DNA of 34,988 bases from Neobacillus citreus (GCF_018343545.2 NZ_JAGYPE020000043.1:1-34988); one strand, 5' to 3'; counted from the first letter of the stretch, positions 1 to 9,059 are shown. Numbers and translations are program-made. Notes: generated from the sequence alone by a model not told the origin.

Positions 1-384
1 GGGGTTAAACCGGAATTGGTATTAAAAAGCGGTTTTATTGTCTACGGTATGATGGGGGATGCGAACGCCTCCATCCCAACCCCGCAGCCGATTGTTTGCC
101 GGCCGATGTATGCAGCCACTGGAAAAGCCTTGGCGAAGAGCTCGATTACGTTTGTGTCTCAGGCAGCTTATGAAGGTAAAGTTCACGAAAAGCTTGGCTT
201 GGAAAAAGTCATTCTGCCTGTCCACGGAATCCGGAAGCTAACCAAAAAAGACATGAAGCTTAATTCGGAAACACCTGAGCTTTCCGTAGACCCGCAAACA
301 TATGAGGTAAGAGTGAACGGGGAGCATATCACATGTGAGCCAGCTGAAAAATTACCGATGGCCCAAAGATATTTCCTATTTTGA
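1..384 (+). CDS. ureC: Urease subunit alpha, C-terminal part (cut by window edge)
   Basis: This is the last 127 codons of the catalytic nickel subunit of urease, which hydrolyses urea to ammonia and carbamate in the cytoplasm. The frame is open from base 1, so the gene begins upstream of the window and no start is visible. The recognisable C-terminal stretch includes [15 protein letters not shown] near the beginning and the typical family ending AQRYFLF. The active-site carbamylated lysine and nickel-binding histidines lie upstream, outside the window. The stop is followed after 11 bases by ureE, whose Shine-Dalgarno sequence overlaps the ureC stop, so they are cotranscribed. Identity is secure from the conserved C-terminus and the accessory genes that follow in standard order. 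Confidence 0.96.
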   Translation, partial: GVKPELVLKSGFIVYGMMGDANASIPTPQPIVCRPMYAATGKALAKSSITFVSQAAYEGKVHEKLGLEKVILPVHGIRKLTKKDMKLNSETPELSVDPQTYEVRVNGEHITCEPAEKLPMAQRYFLF

Positions 385-395
385 GGTGAAAAGGC

Positions 396-854
396 ATGTT
401 AATTGAACGAATTGAAACCAATATTGAAAATATGGAAAAGGAAGAAATATTCAGACGCCATATTGAAAAAGTATACCTCGAAAGTGATCATCTCGTGAAA
501 CGTGTTCAGCGAGTTAAAACTGACCACGGCCGGGAAATCGGCATTCGTCTGAAGGATCCACGTGACCTTGTGGCCGGAGATGTGTTGTTTTTGGATGAAA
601 AAAATATGATTGTCATTGACGTAATCGCTGATGATTTAATCGTCATTAGTCCCCGTAATTTGAAAGAAATGGGGACCATCGCGCATCAATTGGGTAATAG
701 GCACCTTCCAGCCCAATTTGAGGGTGATGAGATGATGGTGCAATACGATTACCTTGTAGAAGACCTGCTAAAGGAGTTGGAGATTCCCTATAAACGGGAA
801 AATCGAAAAGTGAAGCAGGCGTTTCGCCATATTGGTCATAGTCATGGAGAGTAA
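396..854 (+). CDS. ureE: Urease accessory protein UreE (nickel metallochaperone)
   Basis: UreE is a dimeric cytoplasmic nickel carrier that delivers Ni to the urease apoprotein together with UreF, UreG and UreD. The 152-residue length is normal for the family. The N-terminal half (about 1-75) is the peptide-binding-like domain. The C-terminal half carries the conserved GNRHLPAQ segment with H103, the nickel ligand at the dimer interface. The C-terminal tail has only a short His motif (HIGHSHGE), not the long poly-His tail of Klebsiella UreE, as is usual in Bacillus. The ATG at 396 follows an AGGTGA Shine-Dalgarno. The 3' end overlaps the predicted ureF start by 11 bases, which suggests translational coupling. 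Confidence 0.95.
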   Translation: MLIERIETNIENMEKEEIFRRHIEKVYLESDHLVKRVQRVKTDHGREIGIRLKDPRDLVAGDVLFLDEKNMIVIDVIADDLIVISPRNLKEMGTIAHQLGNRHLPAQFEGDEMMVQYDYLVEDLLKELEIPYKRENRKVKQAFRHIGHSHGE

Positions 855-1530
855 ATTATTAGCATTGTTTCAGCTTTGTGATTCCAATTTTCCAACAGGA
901 GCCTTTAGTCATTCCTACGGTTTGGAAAGCTATATCCAAGAGAATACGGTTCATAATTCTGAAACCTTTTCACAATGGCTGCAGGTTTATATTGACGAGC
1001 AGCTCATCTATTCAGATGGGCTGGCAAGCCTCCTTGTATATCAGGCATTGGAAGAGGATGATCTTGCTAAAGTCTGGAAGCTGGATCGATTATTGACTGT
1101 CCAAAATTTGCCGCGGGAAACGCGGGAGGGCAGCCAAAGAATGGGTGAGCGGATGTTAGAGCTTGTTCAGTCTTTATATGATGCACCTGTTCTAGCAATT
1201 TATAGAAAAAGGATTAGTGCAAAGCAATCGTTTGGTCATCCTGCGATTGTCTTTACGATGGCAGCCCATAATCTTGGTGTACCAAAACCAACAACTGTTT
1301 TATTTTACCTCTATTCAGTTGTATCCAGCATTGTTCAAAATGCCGTACGAGGGATTCCATTAGGGCAGACGGCAGGTCAGAAAATCCTTCATGATATTCA
1401 GCCAGTTTTAATAGCAGCTGTTGAAAAAATAGGTCAGATGGATGAAGAGGACTTTGGCATTGTCTCACCTGGTATCGAATTATCTCAAATGAGGCATGAA
1501 CGTGTGAATATACGAATTTTCATGTCATAA
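844..1530 (+). CDS. ureF: Urease accessory protein UreF
   Basis: UreF is an all-helical accessory protein that forms the UreD-UreF-UreG complex and gates GTP-dependent nickel transfer into urease. The N-terminus shows the family signature [21 protein letters not shown], with the conserved [14 protein letters not shown] pattern, and the C-terminus has the expected [12 protein letters not shown] segment. I place the start at ATG 844 (228 aa, normal length); an in-frame TTG at 832 would add four residues. The start lies inside the end of ureE and has no strong Shine-Dalgarno, so translation probably depends on coupling to ureE. A 21-base gap leads to ureG. Confidence 0.94.
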   Translation: MESKLLALFQLCDSNFPTGAFSHSYGLESYIQENTVHNSETFSQWLQVYIDEQLIYSDGLASLLVYQALEEDDLAKVWKLDRLLTVQNLPRETREGSQRMGERMLELVQSLYDAPVLAIYRKRISAKQSFGHPAIVFTMAAHNLGVPKPTTVLFYLYSVVSSIVQNAVRGIPLGQTAGQKILHDIQPVLIAAVEKIGQMDEEDFGIVSPGIELSQMRHERVNIRIFMS

Positions 1531-1551
1531 AAAAGAAAGGATGTTTTCATT

Positions 1552-2163
1552 ATGGATCCAATTAAAATCGGTGTAGGCGGCCCTGTTGGGGCAGGAAAAA
1601 CGATGTTAGTGGAAAAATTAACACGTAAATTGAATAATGAAATTAGCATGGCAGTTGTGACAAACGATATCTATACAAAGGAAGATGCTAAATTTTTAAT
1701 GCAAAACGGCGTACTTCCTTCCGACCGGATTATTGGCGTGGAGACCGGCGGCTGCCCGCATACGGCCATTCGTGAAGATGCATCAATGAATTTTGCGGCA
1801 ATCAACGAACTAAAAGAAAAACACCCTGATGTCGAGCTGATTTTTGTGGAAAGCGGCGGGGATAACCTAGCAGCAACCTTCAGCCCGGAATTGGTTGATT
1901 TCTCAATCTATATCATTGATGTGGCTCAAGGAGAAAAAATTCCGCGCAAGGGCGGGCAAGGAATGATTAAATCGGATTTATTTATTATTAACAAAACTGA
2001 TTTAGCCCCGCATGTCGGAGCCAGGCTTGACGTCATGGAGTCAGATACAAAGGTTTTCCGAGGTGACAAACCATTTGTCTTTACCAATCTAAAAGATGAT
2101 TCAGGGCTGGATAATGTGATTGATTGGTTAAAGGAAAATGCATTATTAAAAGGATTGGCCTAA
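1552..2163 (+). CDS. ureG: Urease accessory GTPase UreG
   Basis: UreG is a SIMIBI-class GTPase whose GTP hydrolysis drives nickel insertion into urease. Visible motifs are the P-loop GPVGAGKT (about 10-17), the conserved metal-binding C68-P69-H70 in [15 protein letters not shown], the Walker B-like ESGGDN, and the guanine-specificity NKTD. The 203-residue length is standard. ATG 1552 follows an AAAGAAAGGA ribosome binding site. The gene sits between ureF and ureD with only two bases before the ureD ATG, so the accessory genes form one operon. Confidence 0.97.
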   Translation: MDPIKIGVGGPVGAGKTMLVEKLTRKLNNEISMAVVTNDIYTKEDAKFLMQNGVLPSDRIIGVETGGCPHTAIREDASMNFAAINELKEKHPDVELIFVESGGDNLAATFSPELVDFSIYIIDVAQGEKIPRKGGQGMIKSDLFIINKTDLAPHVGARLDVMESDTKVFRGDKPFVFTNLKDDSGLDNVIDWLKENALLKGLA

Positions 2164-2165
2164 CC

Positions 2166-2990
2166 ATGAAGGACTGGACAGGTGTTCTTCATCTTGAAGC
2201 AGAGGAACGGAAAGGAAAGACTGTCGCGAAAAATGTGTATTTTCAGGGCGCATTTAAAGTAATGCGTCCTATTTACCATGATAATTCCGGTCAGGCCTGC
2301 TATTATTTATTAAATCCTGGCGGCGGCTATTTGGATGGTGACCGCTATCAAATGAAGGTTTCCCTCGGTGAGAATGCCAGGATGACGTTAACCACACAAG
2401 GAGCCACAAAGATTTATAAAACACCGAATAGGCATGCCTACCAGGAATCAGAGATTACTCTTCAGGCAGGCAGCTACCTTGAGTTTATTCCTGATCCGTT
2501 AATTGCTTACCAGAATGCGAAATATAAACAAAAAAATGTGATTCGGATGGACAAAACTGCCACTTTTTTTTATTCGGACATCATTACCCCTGGCTGGTCA
2601 CCGGAAGGAGACCATTTCAGCTATGAAACCATCCAATTGTTGAATGAGATTTACATTGATGATGAACTAGTAGTTTACGACCATATAAAATTAACACCAT
2701 CCCAGCAAAATTTACGTGGTCTCGGTTTTATGGAGGGGTATTCCCACTTGGGCTCGATGCTTGTGGTTGGGACGCAGTCCGGCAGTTCCTTGCTTGACCA
2801 GTTATATTTGGCAATTGAAATGAATACAAATGATTATAAAGTTGGACTGTCCTCACTGCCGGTCCCAGGATTTACGTTACGCGTGTTTGCGAATTCCACT
2901 CAGGTGATTGAAAAAATTTTTTCGGACATTCATCGGATGATTAGCCAGGAATGGTTTAGCAGGAAACCAAGCTTTCTTAGAAAATATTGA
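2166..2990 (+). CDS. ureD: Urease accessory protein UreD
   Basis: UreD is the scaffold that binds urease apoprotein and recruits UreF and UreG for nickel insertion. Family features include the early DWTGVLHLEAEERKGKT region and the YYLLNPGGGYLDGD segment followed by TTQGATKIYKT, the most conserved block of UreD. The chosen ATG at 2166 gives 274 aa, close to the usual length; an upstream TTG at 2124 would overlap ureG by 40 bases and adds residues not expected of the family. In many Bacillus operons ureD closes the cluster, as here, and a terminator hairpin follows directly. Confidence 0.93.
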   Translation: MKDWTGVLHLEAEERKGKTVAKNVYFQGAFKVMRPIYHDNSGQACYYLLNPGGGYLDGDRYQMKVSLGENARMTLTTQGATKIYKTPNRHAYQESEITLQAGSYLEFIPDPLIAYQNAKYKQKNVIRMDKTATFFYSDIITPGWSPEGDHFSYETIQLLNEIYIDDELVVYDHIKLTPSQQNLRGLGFMEGYSHLGSMLVVGTQSGSSLLDQLYLAIEMNTNDYKVGLSSLPVPGFTLRVFANSTQVIEKIFSDIHRMISQEWFSRKPSFLRKY

Positions 2991-2995
2991 TAGTT

Positions 2996-3028
2996 AACCC
3001 GGTAAACCAAAATGGCTGCCGGGTTTTT
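2996..3028 (+). terminator. Rho-independent terminator after ureD
   Basis: A perfect seven-base-pair stem (AACCCGG / CCGGGTT) with a 16-base loop is followed by a run of five T. It lies five bases after the ureD stop and probably ends most urease operon transcripts, partly separating them from the nickel permease gene. Confidence 0.8.
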
Positions 3029-3065
3029 AATAGATAGATAAAAATAAATTTGGGGAGGAAAGAAA

Positions 3066-3737
3066 ATGGATGTTACCTTTTTTTCGGTATTGACGTTTGG
3101 GGTTATTTTGGGCATCAGGCATGCGATTGAGCCGGATCATGTGATTGCAGTTTCGACGATTGCAAGCCAGAGCAAAAAGCTTTGGCATGCATCGCTTGCC
3201 GGCGTTTTTTGGGGAATTGGGCATACAGCCACACTATTTATTATTGGGATTTTTTTAATTTTAATGAAAAATGATATTCCGGAAAAATGGTCAATGACGT
3301 TGGAATTTTTGGTAGGAATTATGCTTGTATACTTAGGTATTGCGGCGATGTTATCGATTCGAAAAAAACGTACGACTAACCACGAACATGGCCACGTACA
3401 TAATCCCGCGATTGTAAATCGGGGCAGATATTATAAATCCTTATTCATCGGGTTTGTTCACGGGCTTGCCGGCAGTGCGGCGATGGTGCTGCTGACGATG
3501 AGCACGGTTCATTCGGTGTGGCAGGGAGCATTATATATTATCGTGTTTGGCATAGGTACGGTCATTGGCATGTTAATTTTTACAACAATTATTGGCATTC
3601 CGTTCATTATGAGTATGAAACAAATGGTTACAAGTAAGGCCTTGATTTTAACTACAGGCGTTGTAAGTACTGTGTTTGGGTTTTACTATATGTATAATCT
3701 AGGCGTAAATGATGGTTTATTTAACCTTTGGATGTAA
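3066..3737 (+). CDS. ureH: UreH-type nickel permease
   Basis: This predicted membrane protein (223 aa, about six hydrophobic segments) is of the UreH/NiCoT-related type found beside Bacillus urease genes, where it supplies nickel for the enzyme. The first membrane helix carries RHAIEPDHVIAV, matching the HX4DH nickel/cobalt-transporter signature. A second His-containing helix is GIGHTATLFIIG. A cytoplasmic loop near 120 holds NHEHGHVHN, a likely metal-binding patch, and another helix has GFVHGLAGSAAM. ATG 3066 has an ideal GGGGAGGAAAG ribosome binding site. It follows the ureD terminator by about 40 bases, so it is expressed by read-through or by its own weak promoter. Substrate is inferred from the motif and context. 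Confidence 0.88.
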   Translation: MDVTFFSVLTFGVILGIRHAIEPDHVIAVSTIASQSKKLWHASLAGVFWGIGHTATLFIIGIFLILMKNDIPEKWSMTLEFLVGIMLVYLGIAAMLSIRKKRTTNHEHGHVHNPAIVNRGRYYKSLFIGFVHGLAGSAAMVLLTMSTVHSVWQGALYIIVFGIGTVIGMLIFTTIIGIPFIMSMKQMVTSKALILTTGVVSTVFGFYYMYNLGVNDGLFNLWM

Positions 3738-3797
3738 CCTCCGCATACGTCTTTAAGTTTATGGAAAAACTCTAATTGAAAAAAGGAGGTTAAGGGC

Positions 3798-4013
3798 ATG
3801 TTTGAAAATTTTGAGGTCAATCATCTATTTGAGGATTCGGTCCTGAAACACCCGCATTTCTCACTAAGTATTGATGGTCATGAGTATAAGGGTATGGTTA
3901 AAGATGAGAAAATCCATTGGTACCAGCCGCATCCTAAACAAAAGATTGAGGAAGAGCATTTAAGTGCTGTTGAAAGTCAGGTCTATGATATGATGCAAGA
4001 GCATCTCGAGTAA
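3798..4013 (+). CDS. Small YheE-like (DUF5342) cytoplasmic protein
   Basis: A 71-residue acidic, soluble protein without signal peptide, membrane segment or known catalytic motif. The pattern of an N-terminal F-x-V-N-HLFED segment, a central FSLSIDGHEYKGMVKDEKIHWYQPHP and a short charged helix resembles Bacillus YheE (DUF5342), whose function is unknown. The family assignment is from memory of the pattern and is moderate. ATG 3798 has a strong AAAGGAGG ribosome binding site, so the ORF is very likely real. It shares a bidirectional terminator with the convergent urea transporter; there is no clear functional link to urease. Confidence 0.72.
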   Translation: MFENFEVNHLFEDSVLKHPHFSLSIDGHEYKGMVKDEKIHWYQPHPKQKIEEEHLSAVESQVYDMMQEHLE

Positions 4014-4017
4014 CGGT

Positions 4018-4046
4018 AAAAGGATGTCCAAAAAGGGCATCCTTTT
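4018..4046. terminator. Bidirectional terminator between convergent genes
   Basis: A nine-base-pair perfect stem (AAAAGGATG / CATCCTTTT) with an 11-base loop sits between the stop codons of the YheE-like gene and the urea transporter gene. A and T tracts on both flanks let it work in both directions. Confidence 0.82.
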
Positions 4047-4054
4047 AACTTTTA

Positions 4055-4972
4055 TTAAAATCTAGGCATGACTTTTCTGGCAGCAAGAAACAGCCATGTG
4101 CATAACACGAAAGGCATGGTCAATGCCGGAAGTCCGTATGGTAAGAGCCAGGTTACAACACTGCCGGCAATGGGAACGGTTAAACAAGCAGCGATAATAC
4201 CAGTTATTAGTGGATATTTGGCGTTTTCTTTAAATACAATGGCTACAGCAATCATTGTTAGTATTGCATTGTATCCGTAAAGCCCCATAAAAATCAAATG
4301 ATGTTCTGCACCAAGGCAGTATGATGTTAACAAAGCCGCTGCATTCCCGATGATTGCGTAAACACCCAATCTCCATCCTGCCCAAAACACTGCGATAAAA
4401 AGCAATACCCCGGATAAATTGTTATCAAGGAAAAAAATTTGTCCAATTCCATTCACTGCACCATCAAGCCAATCTGTCTCCCCTTTTATATTTAACGTCC
4501 AATTAGATAAAGATTGCGGGGTGAGATTTGGGCTTATCTTAAATGAAACCAGGCGGTAAGTAGTGAGCAGCAAGAACCAGGTTAGGACAATAAACGGGAA
4601 GGTGAGAACGGGGATGCCCGTTCGCCGCATGAAATGGATCATCGTTGCTGTAAAAACGGATGCAATGGCAGCACCAACCAAAGCAATGAAAAAACGGTCA
4701 TCACCGCTTAGAAATAAGGAAAGAGCCATGCCTGTCAGTACAGAGTTATACCCATATAACCCATGATTGACGCTTTCCCCATCAGCCCCGCCAATTTTCC
4801 CGATTAATGTTCCAATCACAGCGGACAAAAGCGTGACTGCTCCTAGAGAAACGGAGGCGATGGTTATGGCAGCCAGAATGATAAAGCCGGAGATTGCATT
4901 TTCGATTAAAATCACTTGGGAGATTCCTTTGAAAGTTGATGCCAGCAACCATTTCAATGAGTCCCTGTTCAT
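4055..4972 (-). CDS. Urea transporter (UT/SLC14 family)
   Basis: An integral membrane urea channel that would feed the neighbouring urease. The protein is a clear tandem duplication. The first half has the urea-signature region QVILIENAISG, then GLYGYNSVLTGMAL and LTFPFIVLTWF. The second half has QIFFLDNNLSG, then GLYGYNAILTMIAV and LTMPFVLCTWLF. This twofold repeat is diagnostic of UT proteins, and about ten hydrophobic helices are present. I chose ATG 4972 (305 aa), preceded by AGGT at six bases. A GTG at 5005 (316 aa) is possible but abuts its own AAAGGAG. That Shine-Dalgarno is spaced for an in-frame ATT instead, so the start is uncertain by about 11 residues. It is transcribed towards the urease block. 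Confidence 0.92.
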   Translation of the reverse strand: MNRDSLKWLLASTFKGISQVILIENAISGFIILAAITIASVSLGAVTLLSAVIGTLIGKIGGADGESVNHGLYGYNSVLTGMALSLFLSGDDRFFIALVGAAIASVFTATMIHFMRRTGIPVLTFPFIVLTWFLLLTTYRLVSFKISPNLTPQSLSNWTLNIKGETDWLDGAVNGIGQIFFLDNNLSGVLLFIAVFWAGWRLGVYAIIGNAAALLTSYCLGAEHHLIFMGLYGYNAILTMIAVAIVFKENAKYPLITGIIAACLTVPIAGSVVTWLLPYGLPALTMPFVLCTWLFLAARKVMPRF

Positions 4973-5005
4973 GAGATTACCTGGATTGTTATGAATGATG
5001 ACCAC

Positions 5006-5333
5006 TCCTTTGCAGAGTATGAAAGCAGCAAATTGATTTTTTAAAGAAACCCTTAATAAAATTCCCCGAGGATGAAGAAAGTATGAGGATAAAGAAGGTA
5101 ATCTTGTTAAATTAAATTTTAATTAGTCCAAATTAATCTTGAAAGGTTTTTGCAAGGTTCAAATAAACCAAAATAGGCCAAAAGTCAATATATAAAGATA
5201 TTTCAGTAAAATCTAAATAGAAAAAATATTCTATTGAAATATTATCATCAATTAATTTATAATTTTTTTATCACCTTGTTATATAACATCTTTGGGGGAA
5301 AAAATTTGTAGTACATAACAAAGGGGGAATTTT
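5006..5333. other. AT-rich divergent intergenic region
   Basis: This gap of about 330 bases separates the divergent urea transporter and alanine symporter genes. It is very AT-rich and holds the symporter promoter described separately and a perfect 12-base palindrome (TGTTATATAACA, 5278-5289) just downstream of that promoter, a possible operator. I see no ORF, no TnrA/GlnR box and no glycine-riboswitch core. No convincing promoter for the urea transporter could be fixed. Confidence 0.6.
5234..5263 (+). promoter_or_regulatory. Putative SigA promoter of the alanine symporter gene
   Basis: A TTGAAA -35 box (5234-5239) and a perfect TATAAT -10 box (5258-5263) are separated by 18 bases. The leader to the ATG at 5334 is about 60 bases and contains the palindrome TGTTATATAACA immediately after the likely start point. 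Confidence 0.5.
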
Positions 5334-6809
5334 ATGTTTGAGAAACTGGTCACAAGCATTACAGATTATTTATGGAGCCCGCCACTTATCGTCTTTATCG
5401 TAGCCGTAGGAGTCTACTTTAGTGTCCGCACCGGATTTTTGCAAATTCGTCATTTTAAAGAAATGATTCGTTTAATCTCTTCTGGTAAGAGTTCCAATGA
5501 GGGGGTATCTTCCTTTCAAGCATTGGCAATGTCATTATCAGGCCGTATAGGAGTCGGTAACATTGCTGGAACGGCAACGGGTATTGCATTCGGAGGACCT
5601 GGTTCCGTATTTTGGATGTGGGTCATTACCTTTATCGGTGCAGCATCTGCTTTTGTGGAGTCCACCCTTGCGCAAATCTATAAGGAAAAGCAAGACGGAG
5701 AATATCGAGGCGGTCCGGCCTTCTATATTGAAAAAGGCCTTGGATGGAAATGGTTTGCGGTTATTTTTGCGATTGCCACACTCCTTGCTATGGCTGTATT
5801 GATGCCGGGTATTCAGGCAAACTCCATTGCAGAGGGCATCAGCAATGCATTTGGCATTGACAGGACGATCACTGGTTTAGTAGTTGTGTTCCTGATGGGT
5901 CTTATTATTTTCGGCGGAGTTAAGCGGATTGCTAGAGTGGCAGAATTTGTCGTGCCGTTTATGGCGGGTGCATATTTATTGCTTGCTATTGCCATTATTG
6001 CGGTTAATTTTGATAGAATTCCAGAAGTATTTTCCCTTATTTTTAAGAGTGCTTTCGGAGCAGAAGAAATGTTTGGCGGAATTCTCGGTTCGACCATAAT
6101 GTGGGGTGTAAAACGCGGTCTATATGCGAATGAAGCAGGACAAGGTACAGGTGCCCACCCTGCAGCGGCAGCAGAAGTATCACACCCGGCAAAACAAGGA
6201 CTTGTACAAGCATTTTCAATTTATCTTGATGTATTCCTAGTCGTTACATCGACAGCACTTATGATTCTATTTACAAATTCGTATAATACCATTAATGAAA
6301 AGACTGGTAAAGTCCTAGTTGAGCACCTCAAGGGAGTGGAGAGTGGTCCTGCATACACACAAGCGGCAGTTGACACCATCCTGCCTGGATTAGGTTCAGG
6401 ATTTATTGCCATCGCTCTATTCTTCTTTGCTTTTACAACCATTTTTGCCTACTACTATATTGCAGAAACAAATCTTGCATATTTAGTAAAGGGTAAAAAT
6501 AGGAAATTATCTATGACAGTTTTAAAGATTGTCCTCTTAGGTGCCACTTTCTATGGATCCGTAAAAACAGCAGCAACAGCGTGGGCCATGGGGGATATCG
6601 GACTTGGAATCATGGTATGGTTGAACTTGCTGGCAATTCTTTTATTATTCAAACCAGCACATATTGCTTTAAAGGATTATGAAGCACAGCTGAAGCAAGG
6701 GCTGGATCCGGAGTTCAATTCAACTAAATTGGGTATCAAGAATGCAGATTTCTGGGCTGATGGTTATAAAAAGTCTGAAAAAGATGAAAAGAAACGTGTA
6801 GCAAATTAA
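5334..6809 (+). CDS. Sodium:alanine/glycine symporter (AGCS family, AlsT-like)
   Basis: A 491-residue secondary transporter of the alanine-or-glycine:cation symporter family with about 11 membrane helices. Family hallmarks are the N-terminal SPPLIVFIVAVGVYFSVRTGFLQIRHF, then SLSGRIGVGNIAGTATGIAFGGPGS, and the GVKRGLYANEAGQGTGAHPAAAA block, which forms part of the substrate and sodium site. The C-terminus is a charged tail. It imports small amino acids with sodium; Bacillus AlsT paralogs also take up glutamine, so exact substrate is open. ATG 5334 has a strong AAAGGGGG ribosome binding site. The gene is a single transcription unit with its own promoter and terminator. Confidence 0.93.
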   Translation: MFEKLVTSITDYLWSPPLIVFIVAVGVYFSVRTGFLQIRHFKEMIRLISSGKSSNEGVSSFQALAMSLSGRIGVGNIAGTATGIAFGGPGSVFWMWVITFIGAASAFVESTLAQIYKEKQDGEYRGGPAFYIEKGLGWKWFAVIFAIATLLAMAVLMPGIQANSIAEGISNAFGIDRTITGLVVVFLMGLIIFGGVKRIARVAEFVVPFMAGAYLLLAIAIIAVNFDRIPEVFSLIFKSAFGAEEMFGGILGSTIMWGVKRGLYANEAGQGTGAHPAAAAEVSHPAKQGLVQAFSIYLDVFLVVTSTALMILFTNSYNTINEKTGKVLVEHLKGVESGPAYTQAAVDTILPGLGSGFIAIALFFFAFTTIFAYYYIAETNLAYLVKGKNRKLSMTVLKIVLLGATFYGSVKTAATAWAMGDIGLGIMVWLNLLAILLLFKPAHIALKDYEAQLKQGLDPEFNSTKLGIKNADFWADGYKKSEKDEKKRVAN

Positions 6810-6836
6810 GCAAAAAAATGTATAAAGCACGACAAG

Positions 6837-6872
6837 GCAGCAGGGTGAGTAACAATTTCCTGCTGCTTTTAT
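6837..6872 (+). terminator. Terminator after the alanine symporter gene
   Basis: The eight-base-pair stem GCAGCAGG / CCTGCTGC with a 14-base loop is followed by TTTTATTTATTT. It ends plus-strand transcription just before the stop codon of the convergent histidine kinase gene. Confidence 0.82.
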
Positions 6873-8237
6873 TTATTTCCTTAATGTTATGATAAAACAA
6901 GTACCCAGCCCCACTTTACTTTCAACCGTAATTTCTCCGCCATGTGCTTCCACTAATTGTTTTACAATGGCAAGGCCCAGCCCAAAGCCACCGGTTGTTC
7001 TCGACCGGGATTTTTCGACTCTATATAGGCGGTCAAAAATATAAGGGAGGTCTTCTTGCGGTATGCCAACTCCCTGATCCTGAATGTTAAGCTGGATGGT
7101 TTGGTTTTCTTTCAGCACTGTGATAAAGGTTTTCGTTCCCTCTTTCGAGTATTTAAGACTGTTATCGAGAAGGTTTAAGATTACTTGTTCAAACCGAACT
7201 GGGTCTATTTCTACAGACAAACTTTTCGGACAGTCTACGAATAATCGATTTCCCTTATTATTAAAGGCAGGCAGAACTTTATCGTGGACAGATTTTAAAA
7301 ATGTGCATAATTCCACTTTTTCCTTAATGATGGAAAATGCGTTTTGGTCTAACTTCGCCAGGTCAAATAACTCCTTCAATAATTGGCTGACACGCTGGGA
7401 TTCTTCCTGAATAATATTCAAGTATTGGACCCTGTCCTTTACGTCCAGCCCCTGTCTGCTAGCGATATCAGCGTATCCGCTAATATAGGTCAGCGGCGTC
7501 CGCAGTTCGTGTGAAACACTGGCTAAAAATTCATTTCGTTCTTTTTTTAGGTGATTTAGGTCAGTTGCTAAAGTCTGAATGGATAGGGACAGTTCCCCTA
7601 ATTCATCCCGGGAAGGCGTAGGAAGTGTGACGGAAAAATCCCCTTTACTTAATTTTTTAGTTGCATCCGTCATTGATATTAGCGGTTTCGTTAAAACCTT
7701 TGATAAAAAGAAAATCGTAATCAGAATAAAGAAGAGAATCAATAAAGACGCCAAAAGAAAATGCTTATTCAATTGTGTAATCAGTTTTTGAACCTCAACC
7801 GTGTTCTTGAACATATAAACATATCCGGCTTTTTTTCCATGGCTATTATAAGCTGTCAGGGTTGCGATATAAGGTTCCTTTTGCCAATCATCTTCTATGA
7901 TACTTCCATTTCTCGGAAGGTTAGGGATTGACTTTTTTAGTACTGCTTGAATATTGCTATTCATATTTCCAGAAGAAACGAGAACGTTTCCCTTTGTATC
8001 TGTAATCACGACCTCCGTATCCGTGTGGGATTCCATCAACCCAATATGATGAAGAGTGGAAGGGTCTGCACTAATTTCTAAGACAGCACGATGACTGTTT
8101 CCCCTAGCCTGCAGTGCGTGTATTTCCCGGTCCACTTGAGAATGAACTAAGTTGTTGTGAAGAAACCCCATTGAAAAAACTTCGATAACTAATATGCAGA
8201 AAAAGAACCATAAACCAAATTTAACGGAAATTTTCAT
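6873..8237 (-). CDS. Sensor histidine kinase (HAMP, HisKA, HATPase)
   Basis: This 454-residue membrane kinase has TM1 at about 8-26, an extracellular sensor of about 130 residues, TM2 at about 160-180, a HAMP linker (about 181-235), the phospho-acceptor H243 in SVSHELRTPLTYISGYAD, the N-box NLLDNSLKYS, the G1 box DQGVGIP and the G2 box GGFGLGLAIV. It phosphorylates the response regulator encoded just upstream; the genes overlap by four bases. The sensor domain has a PAS/PDC-like VVITDTKGNVLVSSG segment and no obvious Cys or Met-rich metal site. The signal is unknown. A role in controlling the redox/metal genes downstream of 9000 is inferred from position and a shared promoter element. Confidence 0.93.
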   Translation of the reverse strand: MKISVKFGLWFFFCILVIEVFSMGFLHNNLVHSQVDREIHALQARGNSHRAVLEISADPSTLHHIGLMESHTDTEVVITDTKGNVLVSSGNMNSNIQAVLKKSIPNLPRNGSIIEDDWQKEPYIATLTAYNSHGKKAGYVYMFKNTVEVQKLITQLNKHFLLASLLILFFILITIFFLSKVLTKPLISMTDATKKLSKGDFSVTLPTPSRDELGELSLSIQTLATDLNHLKKERNEFLASVSHELRTPLTYISGYADIASRQGLDVKDRVQYLNIIQEESQRVSQLLKELFDLAKLDQNAFSIIKEKVELCTFLKSVHDKVLPAFNNKGNRLFVDCPKSLSVEIDPVRFEQVILNLLDNSLKYSKEGTKTFITVLKENQTIQLNIQDQGVGIPQEDLPYIFDRLYRVEKSRSRTTGGFGLGLAIVKQLVEAHGGEITVESKVGLGTCFIITLRK

Positions 8238-8938
8238 GATTTACTCCATTGCGATTCCGATCCCTCATTAACCCATTTATAGCCGACTCCCCATACAGTG
8301 AAAAGATGCTGATTAATCGGAAATCCAGCATTTCGCAATTTATCCCTGAGGTTTCGAATATGTGAATCAATCGTCCGGTCATCGATATTGGCTTCAAGGC
8401 CCCAAATGGCAGATAATAAATGCTCACGAGAGAATACTTTCTGAGGATTTCTTAAAAACAGCCCAATTAGAGCAAATTCTTTTGGTGTGGTGGATATGAC
8501 CTGGTTTCGATATTTTAATTCAACGGAATCTTCCTTCCATTCCAACCCTTTAAACACTAAATGATTATCTTTGGATTGGCCACTTCTTCTTAAAAGTGCT
8601 TCCACTCTGGCTAAAAGTTCTGCTTCGTGAAAAGGCTTGGTAATGTAATCATCTGCACCTTTTTTTAACCCTTTCACTACGTCTGCTGTTTCACTTCGGG
8701 CCGTCACCATGATAATGGGGACATCTGAAAACTCCCGGATTTTTTGGCAAGTCATCCAGCCGTCCATCTCTGGCATCATCACATCTAGAATAACAAGGTC
8801 GATTTTTTCCTTTTGCAAAAAAATTAACCCCTGTTTACCGGACTCTACTTTAATGCAACGGTAGCCGTTCGGTGTCAGGTAAAGGCCCAAAAGGTCTAGC
8901 ATTCGTGTTTCATCATCGACAAGCACAATTGTTTTCAT
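8234..8938 (-). CDS. OmpR-family response regulator
   Basis: A 234-residue DNA-binding regulator. The receiver domain (1-120) has the acidic pair D8-D9, phospho-acceptor D52 in LVILDVMMPEMDGW, the switch threonine in MVTARS and the lysine in YITKPF. A winged-helix domain follows, with ISTTPKEFALIGLFLRNPQKVFSREHLLSAIWG and the DDRTIDSHIRNLRDKL recognition helix. It is cotranscribed with the kinase (4-base overlap). Its gene is divergent from the CcdA-like gene, and the 153-base gap contains one copy of the repeated TCCATA/TTCTGCA promoter element. That makes it the best candidate to bind that element. The exact ortholog was not identified. Confidence 0.94.
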   Translation of the reverse strand: MKTIVLVDDETRMLDLLGLYLTPNGYRCIKVESGKQGLIFLQKEKIDLVILDVMMPEMDGWMTCQKIREFSDVPIIMVTARSETADVVKGLKKGADDYITKPFHEAELLARVEALLRRSGQSKDNHLVFKGLEWKEDSVELKYRNQVISTTPKEFALIGLFLRNPQKVFSREHLLSAIWGLEANIDDRTIDSHIRNLRDKLRNAGFPINQHLFTVWGVGYKWVNEGSESQWSKS

Positions 8939-9027
8939 ATTTCCACCACCTCGTATACAAAGTTTATATCATATTAATAGAGGAAAATTATAAAGTTTTT
9001 TACAAAAATAGCAATTCTAAATTAATC

Positions 9028-9059
9028 TCCATAAATTATGCACTTTTGTATGTTAGACT
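9028..9059 (+). promoter_or_regulatory. Shared promoter element, copy 1 (before the CcdA-like gene)
   Basis: TCCATA, two bases, TTATGCA, then 11 bases and a -10-like TAGACT (9054-9059). Transcription would start about 25 bases before the ATG at 9092. It aligns without gaps to the four other copies in this window. No good -35 box lies at the normal distance, which fits activator-dependent transcription. Confidence 0.6.

Noticed and set aside
4973..5005. ATT start codon for the urea transporter, placed eight bases after AAAGGAG
   Set aside because: ATT starts are very rare; the in-frame ATG at 4972 with AGGT is a simpler choice, though the N-terminus remains uncertain.
5018..5040. Further copy of the TCCATA/TTCTGCA element (TCATACTCTGCA, minus strand) before the urea transporter
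   Set aside because: The spacing differs and the sequence runs straight into the ribosome binding site with no room for a -10 box.
5006..5333. Possible glycine riboswitch or TnrA/GlnR site before the alanine symporter and urea transporter genes
   Set aside because: No glycine-aptamer core and no TGTNA-N7-TNACA match could be found; the palindrome TGTTATATAACA has the wrong spacing for a TnrA/GlnR box.
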